NCBI RefSeq assembly: GCF_900155985.1
Contig: NZ_FTMA01000001.1
Location: forward strand, 744,001-808,000
Source of the DNA: Maribacter ulvicola
GTDB lineage: Bacteria; Bacteroidota; Bacteroidia; Flavobacteriales; Flavobacteriaceae
Reading direction: 5' to 3'
DNA length: 64,000 nt
Numbering within the stretch: position 1 is the stretch's first letter; each line of letters opens with the position of its first letter. Under the pieces are notes generated by a model. That model ran no database searches. It was not told where the DNA came from and saw only the letters and a list, made by a program, of their open reading frames with translations. The position numbers and the translations under genes are program-made. Shown one piece after another: positions 59,515 to 64,000 of the stretch.

Positions 59515-61669
59515 AAAAGACGTACAACATATTCAATTAGCTGCTTCGGCTTTAACTGGTAAAGGGCAAAAAGATATTAAAATAGCAGCTGAAGCTACTC
59601 CGTTTATCACTGCGGAAACTATTCTGTTGAAAAAGAGATATTCCCTACAAGATTTAGAACATATTGAGCATTTAAATTTTGCAGCGGGTATACCGCCATT
59701 TCTTCGCGGGCCTTATGCTACAATGTATGTACAAAGACCTTGGACCATTAGACAGTATGCTGGTTATTCAACAGCAAAAGAAAGTAATGAATTTTATAGG
59801 AAGAACTTAAAAGCCGGTCAGAAAGGATTGTCCGTAGCTTTTGATCTGCCTACGCACAGAGGTTATGATAGTGATCATGAACGTGTGGTTGGTGATGTTG
59901 GTAAAGCCGGTGTGGCAATTGACACTGTTGAAGATATGAAAGTACTCTTTGATGGTATTCCGTTAAACGAAATGTCGGTTTCTATGACCATGAACGGAGC
60001 AGTATTACCTATCATGGCATTTTATATTGTTGCGGCAGAAGAGCAAGGTGTTTCTTTAGATAAGTTGTCAGGAACAATACAAAATGATATTCTTAAGGAA
60101 TTTATGGTACGTAATACTTATATCTATCCGCCAAAACCTTCTATGCAACTGGTAGCGGATATCTTTGAGTATACTAGTAAGTACATGCCCAAATTCAATA
60201 GTATCAGTATTTCTGGGTATCATATGCACGAAGCTGGTGCGCCTGCACATTTAGAATTGGCGTATACGTTGTCTGACGGATTGGAATATATTAGAACAGG
60301 AATAAAAGCTGGATTACAGATCGATGACTTTGCGCCGCGACTTTCTTTCTTTTGGGGAATTGGTATGAATCACTTTATGGAAATTGCCAAAATGCGGGCA
60401 GCAAGAATGTTGTGGGCAAAAGTGGTGAAAGAATTTAATCCACAGAATGAAAAATCGTTAATGCTTAGAACACATTGCCAAACTAGCGGATGGAGCCTCA
60501 CGGAACAAGATCCGTTCAACAATGTAGCTAGAACGACTATAGAGGCTGCTGCTGCCGTTTTTGGTGGCACACAGAGTCTGCACACCAATGCATTGGATGA
60601 AGCCATAGCCTTGCCTACAGATTTCTCCGCTCGTATAGCTAGGGAAACCCAGATATATCTTCAGCAAGAAACAAACATGACCAAAACTGTAGATCCATGG
60701 GCGGGTAGTTATTATGTGGAGAAACTTACACATGATTTGGTTCACAAAGCATGGGAGTTGATGGAAGAGGTAGAGAATCTTGGCGGTATGACAAAGGCTA
60801 TTGAAACAGGAATACCAAAAACTAGAATAGAAGAAGCTGCAGCCAGAAAACAGGCACGTATAGATAGTGAACAAGATGTAATTGTAGGTGTCAATAAATA
60901 CCAGTTGACAGAAGAAGATGAACTTCAAATCTTAGAGGTCGATAATAAAGAAGTGCGTAGGCGGCAATTAGAGCGATTAAAAGAGGTAAAAGCAAATAGG
61001 AATACCACTGTGGTTGTTCAAAAGTTGCAAGAACTTTCAATCGCGGCCAAAAATAAATTGAATGATAGTGACTCGGAAGAAAATTTACTAGCTTTAGCAG
61101 TAGCTGCAGCAAGAGAAAGAGCCACGTTAGGCGAAATAAGTAGTGCTCTTGAAGAGGCATTTGGTAGACATAAGGCAATTATAAATTCATTTACAGGTGT
61201 GTATTCAAGAGAAATAAAAGATGATTCAAGTTTTAAGAAGGCTCAAGAGCTAGCTGATCAGTTTGCAGAAAAAGATGGTCGTAGACCACGTATTATGGTT
61301 GCCAAAATGGGACAAGATGGTCATGATCGTGGAGCAAAAGTAGTAGCTACAGGCTATGCCGATTTAGGATTCGATGTAGATATAGGCCCACTTTTTCAAA
61401 CACCAAAAGAAACTGCAAAACAAGCAGTAGAGAATGACGTGCATATATTAGGAATTTCATCTTTAGCTGGCGGGCATAAAACGCTAGTGCCCGAAGTGGT
61501 TAAAGAGCTTAAAGGTTACGGCCGTGAAGATATTATGGTCATTGTTGGTGGAGTAGTGCCAAAACAAGATTATGAATTTTTGAAGGATGCAGGCGCAACT
61601 GCCGTATTTGGTCCAGGAACCAAGATCAGTGATGCGGCAATTCAGTTGTTGGAAATACTTCTAGAATAG
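59507..61669 (+). CDS. methylmalonyl-CoA mutase large (alpha) subunit
   Basis: 720-aa catalytic subunit converting (R)-methylmalonyl-CoA to succinyl-CoA. Start taken at the ATG 59507 ([14 protein letters not shown]), inside the 8-bp overlap with the beta gene; an upstream in-frame TTG (59486) is less likely. The barrel shows [22 protein letters not shown] (YxxRPWT substrate region), [22 protein letters not shown] and [17 protein letters not shown]. The C-terminal B12 domain has [14 protein letters not shown] (base-off ligand H606), SSLAGGH and GGVVPKQD. All motifs are intact. With the propionyl-CoA carboxylase at 42365-45979 this completes most of the propionate route; the epimerase and MeaB-type chaperone are not in the window. 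Confidence 0.96.
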   Translation: MSRKDVQHIQLAASALTGKGQKDIKIAAEATPFITAETILLKKRYSLQDLEHIEHLNFAAGIPPFLRGPYATMYVQRPWTIRQYAGYSTAKESNEFYRKNLKAGQKGLSVAFDLPTHRGYDSDHERVVGDVGKAGVAIDTVEDMKVLFDGIPLNEMSVSMTMNGAVLPIMAFYIVAAEEQGVSLDKLSGTIQNDILKEFMVRNTYIYPPKPSMQLVADIFEYTSKYMPKFNSISISGYHMHEAGAPAHLELAYTLSDGLEYIRTGIKAGLQIDDFAPRLSFFWGIGMNHFMEIAKMRAARMLWAKVVKEFNPQNEKSLMLRTHCQTSGWSLTEQDPFNNVARTTIEAAAAVFGGTQSLHTNALDEAIALPTDFSARIARETQIYLQQETNMTKTVDPWAGSYYVEKLTHDLVHKAWELMEEVENLGGMTKAIETGIPKTRIEEAAARKQARIDSEQDVIVGVNKYQLTEEDELQILEVDNKEVRRRQLERLKEVKANRNTTVVVQKLQELSIAAKNKLNDSDSEENLLALAVAAARERATLGEISSALEEAFGRHKAIINSFTGVYSREIKDDSSFKKAQELADQFAEKDGRRPRIMVAKMGQDGHDRGAKVVATGYADLGFDVDIGPLFQTPKETAKQAVENDVHILGISSLAGGHKTLVPEVVKELKGYGREDIMVIVGGVVPKQDYEFLKDAGATAVFGPGTKISDAAIQLLEILLE

Positions 61670-61690
61670 ATAGGCCATAGTATAAACTAA

Positions 61691-61726
61691 AAATGCCCGA
61701 GCAATGAAATTGCTCGGGCATTTTTT
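61691..61726. terminator. strong bidirectional terminator
   Basis: AAATGCCCGAGCAA (61691-61704) and TTGCTCGGGCATTT (61710-61723) form a perfect 14-bp stem with a 5-nt loop, with T runs on both strands. It separates the mutase operon from the convergent MFS gene. Confidence 0.92.
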
Positions 61727-61742
61727 ATATCATTAAAAGAGA

Positions 61743-62987
61743 TTACGCTGTGGCAACTTCTGTATTAGCTTCTTTGTTCTTTAACCAGAAATATAGAATG
61801 GTAAATAGAACAATAAGTATAGCAGGAAAAAGTACCATAGTTCCTAAAGTTTCTTGACCAGATACCAGCTCTAACTCATCGCCTGTAAAACCTTGTGCAG
61901 CGGCAGCAGCTCTGTCAGCATCAATCCAACCACCAATAATGGGTTGAAAAATGGAAGTTGAGAACATACCTATAGCACCAATTATAGACATACCTAATGC
62001 ACCTGTTTTTGGTGTTTTAGTTGCCGCTAGACCAATCATGTTTGGCCAGAAATAAGCAACACCTAATGCAAATATTACCGCGGCAACATAAGCCATTATT
62101 CCCGTTTGTGTACTAAATAAATAGATACCTAATGTTGCTAAAACTGCAGAACCTAAAAGAACTCCGGTTTGATTGAATTGGGCCACCATACTTCCGCCAA
62201 AGTAACGTGCAACGGCCATTAAACCTGCCGTCAACGCTAAAATCAATGTTGGTTCAGCTCCGCTTTTAGAAAGAATTAACCCTACCCATTGGTTTGGTCC
62301 AAATTCAGAAATAGCGGTAAGTGCCATACATATTCCTATAAATAAAAATAATGGAGTAAACATACCTTTTAAGTTTCCGCTAATGGTAGCAGCTTCTTCA
62401 ATTTTAGCTTTTGGCCATGTTTGACCATAAAATAAGTAAGCATAGATGACCGCAGGTATCAATAATAACCATACTTGACTTTGGCCTATGATGTCCATAT
62501 CTGTCATAAAACCAGATAACAGGCTGCCTACAGCGATACCACCTGGAAACCACATGTGAAAACGGTTTAGCATGGTACTCATTCTATTGCCTTTGTAAGC
62601 ATCTGCGATCATTGGGTTACAAGCAGCTTCGGTACAGCCGTTACCAAGACCTATTAACAAATTTGCAACTAAAAGACCTATATAACTTCCTGAAAAAATT
62701 AGAAGTATAATACCAATGGCATGTGCAAAAAATGCAAATTGCATAATTGCTTTGCCACCAACTTTATGGTAGATCAAACCGCCGATCACCATGGCAATTG
62801 GGAAACCTAAAAACCACATAGAAGTAATTAATCCGGCTTGACTAGCCGTTAATTCTAATTCGGTTTTTAATTGATCCAGTATACCTGCTGCAATAGCAAA
62901 AGAGAATGCCGTGGTAATTAAAGCGAAACAGCTGGCATAAAAGAGCCTGTTCGCATTTACTTTAGAAGTTGCTGTAGAACTTTCCAT
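61743..62987 (-). CDS. MFS transporter, FHS (fucose/glucose/galactose)-like
   Basis: 414-aa inner-membrane permease with 12 predicted helices. The N-half signature is QAGLITSMWFLGFPIAMVIGGLIYHKVGGK (shown here in two parts: QAGLITSMWFLGF and IGGLIYHKVGGK), the usual loop 2-3 motif of the superfamily, followed by LLIGLGNGCTEAACNP and NRFHMWFPGGI in TM4-5. These parallel sugar transporters of the FHS family, where a similar N(x)FH..FG motif occurs, but the substrate could also be another small metabolite. It ends 16 bp beyond the shared bidirectional terminator and stands alone on its strand. Confidence 0.82.
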   Translation of the reverse strand: MESSTATSKVNANRLFYASCFALITTAFSFAIAAGILDQLKTELELTASQAGLITSMWFLGFPIAMVIGGLIYHKVGGKAIMQFAFFAHAIGIILLIFSGSYIGLLVANLLIGLGNGCTEAACNPMIADAYKGNRMSTMLNRFHMWFPGGIAVGSLLSGFMTDMDIIGQSQVWLLLIPAVIYAYLFYGQTWPKAKIEEAATISGNLKGMFTPLFLFIGICMALTAISEFGPNQWVGLILSKSGAEPTLILALTAGLMAVARYFGGSMVAQFNQTGVLLGSAVLATLGIYLFSTQTGIMAYVAAVIFALGVAYFWPNMIGLAATKTPKTGALGMSIIGAIGMFSTSIFQPIIGGWIDADRAAAAAQGFTGDELELVSGQETLGTMVLFPAILIVLFTILYFWLKNKEANTEVATA

Positions 62988-63224
62988 ATTTAAATTGATT
63001 TAGTTGTTGTTTTGTTAATCTGCTAAACTAATAAAAATGAAATAATATCAGCGCTTTTTTAGTAAAATGATACCTTAACTACGACAGAAAGCACAATACA
63101 TAAGATTTATATAATTTTTAATGTTTATTATGTAATTTGTAGCATCTTCATTTTGGCGTTATTGTGTTGATAATGAAGTGTTAGCTGACTTATGGCTTAA
63201 ATAATCACTATTAATTAAAAAAAT
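62988..63224. other. divergent promoter region between MFS and RidA-like genes
   Basis: About 237 bp, AT-rich, with no gene and no inverted repeat that I consider meaningful. Promoters for both flanking genes must lie here but no good TAnnTTTG match stands out. Confidence 0.4.
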
Positions 63225-63797
63225 ATGAAATACAGTATTTATCTTCTTATGAGCCTTTTTATGGTGAATTGTGCCGATACAAATAAGGCGCTTGATACTA
63301 AAAATGTTGAACCCATCAAGTCTGCAAGCGCAGATTATGACCCAGAAGCTAAGTTAGAAAGTTTAGGGATTGTATTTAGAGAGCAGGGAACTCCTGTTGC
63401 AAATTATGTGCATGCGGTAAGAACGAGCAATTTACTATTCTTAGCAGGTAAGGGACCAAAGCAAGCCAATGGAGAAAACATTGTTGGGAAATTAGGAGAT
63501 AGTTTAACCGTAGACCAAGGCTACCAAGCGGCAAGAGAAGTGGCTATTAACCAGCTATCGGTATTAAAAGCCGAATTGGGAAATTTAAATAAAGTAAAAA
63601 GAATTGTTAGTGTACACGGTATGGTGAACGCGTCGCCAGATTTCAAAGATCATTCAAAGGTTATTAATGGTTATTCAGACCTTATGGTAGAAGTGTTTGG
63701 TAATCATGGAAAACATGCGCGTGCAGCAGTAGGTATGGGTTCTTTGCCAGGAAACATGGCCGTTGAGGTAGAGATGATCGTTGAAGTTTATGAATAG
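63225..63797 (+). CDS. exported RidA-family (YjgF/UK114) protein
   Basis: 190-aa protein made of a lipoprotein-like leader and a RidA domain. The N-terminus MKYSIYLLMSLFMVNC has a hydrophobic core and a Cys at residue 16 with a weak lipobox, then a polar linker to about residue 45. The RidA fold follows: RTSNLLFLAGKGPKQANG, GYQAAREVAINQLSVLKAELGNL, RIVSVHGMVN and HARAAVGMGSLPGNMAVEVEMIVEV. The Arg and Glu that form the imine/enamine-hydrolase site of RidA (ARxxVG...EVEM) are present. RidA is normally cytosolic, so an export signal is unusual. Role is unknown; it could act on reactive amines in the periplasm. Confidence 0.87.
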   Translation: MKYSIYLLMSLFMVNCADTNKALDTKNVEPIKSASADYDPEAKLESLGIVFREQGTPVANYVHAVRTSNLLFLAGKGPKQANGENIVGKLGDSLTVDQGYQAAREVAINQLSVLKAELGNLNKVKRIVSVHGMVNASPDFKDHSKVINGYSDLMVEVFGNHGKHARAAVGMGSLPGNMAVEVEMIVEVYE

Positions 63798-63944
63798 TGC
63801 TCTTTGATTATAATTATGGTTTTTAATCTAAAACAAAAATTAGATAACAGACAGTTGATGTTTACATGACTTTGCAGCTAATTAAGAGCCATAATTTTAC
63901 AGGGCCTTTAAACAAGATATGTTTTTCGCTTGGGTTATTTTAGT

Positions 63945-63973
63945 AAAGCCGATTTATTCAATCGGCTTTTTTA
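63945..63973 (+). terminator. intrinsic terminator at the right edge
   Basis: AAAGCCGAT (63945-63953) pairs with ATCGGCTTT (63961-63969), loop of 7 nt, followed by TTTT. It lies about 150 bp after the RidA-like gene; the space between has no recognisable gene. Confidence 0.82.
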
Positions 63974-64000
63974 CTGCCATATAGTGAAGACTAATGTCTT

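Noticed and set aside
57984-63884. Near-identical 19-mers at 57984-58002 and 63866-63884 (ATGrCTTTGCAGCyAATTA)
   Set aside because: 17 of 19 matches between two sites is expected several times by chance in 64 kb, and flanks do not align.
1-64000. CRISPR arrays, insertion sequences, integrases, rRNA genes
   Set aside because: I looked for regularly spaced repeats, transposase or recombinase motifs and conserved rRNA stretches and found none.

Overview
The window looks like a chromosomal segment from a marine or soil Flavobacteriaceae-type Bacteroidetes. It is AT-rich. Upstream of many genes there is the Bacteroidetes -7 box TAnnTTTG with few Shine-Dalgarno sites. The gene content is typical of that group: SusC/SusD, several TonB-dependent receptors, DUF4249, lipoproteins, lycopene cyclase and FG-GAP/ASPIC-UnbV proteins. 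I cannot name the genus from sequence alone.

Layout. 1-5880 (minus): a TetR-controlled tripartite RND efflux operon (tetR, TolC-like, membrane-fusion lipoprotein, RND pump running off the left edge). 6144-17754 (minus): a SusC-SusD operon continuing into a 1113-aa FG-GAP lipoprotein, a vanadium-haloperoxidase/PAP2 lipoprotein whose signal peptide holds an in-frame stop, and a 563-aa membrane-anchored FG-GAP/ASPIC protein. 18447-20560: polyprenyl diphosphate synthase and lycopene cyclase, convergent. 20634-24500: a metal block, with a TonB receptor divergent from a DtxR-type repressor and a ZIP transporter; a 20-bp palindrome overlaps the receptor promoter. 24588-31111: small conserved proteins, then feoA-feoB-FeoB-associated peptide, then a SCO copper chaperone. 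31274-32823: RseP protease and tRNA-Asn.

32944-33940 is a defence-type locus. A complete Abi_2 (AbiF/AbiD) protein with a HEPN RX4H motif has no ATG/GTG/TTG start. It is preceded by a short, self-terminating structured RNA candidate with its own promoter. This resembles the abiF RNA/AbiF arrangement, a family proposed to be related to the ancestry of Cas13, and is the most interesting locus here. It lies directly behind tRNA-Asn.

34395-41760 is a proline-peptide cassette: M1 aminopeptidase, Xaa-Pro aminopeptidase and dipeptidyl peptidase IV. Facing them is a two-gene operon of trans-3-hydroxy-L-proline dehydratase (Cys/Thr active-site pair) and an ornithine-cyclodeaminase-family reductase. 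Together they suggest digestion of collagen-like peptides and conversion of 3-hydroxyproline to proline. 42365-45979 is a three-gene propionyl-CoA-type carboxylase. 58141-61669 is the two-subunit methylmalonyl-CoA mutase, the later step of the same propionate-to-succinyl-CoA route. Between them are a decayed LacI regulator with glycerate kinase, a TonB receptor/DUF4249/plug-containing trio, a four-PAS histidine kinase with a CheY-like partner, a Pmp3 peptide and a lipoprotein. The right end has an FHS-type MFS transporter and an apparently exported RidA-family protein.
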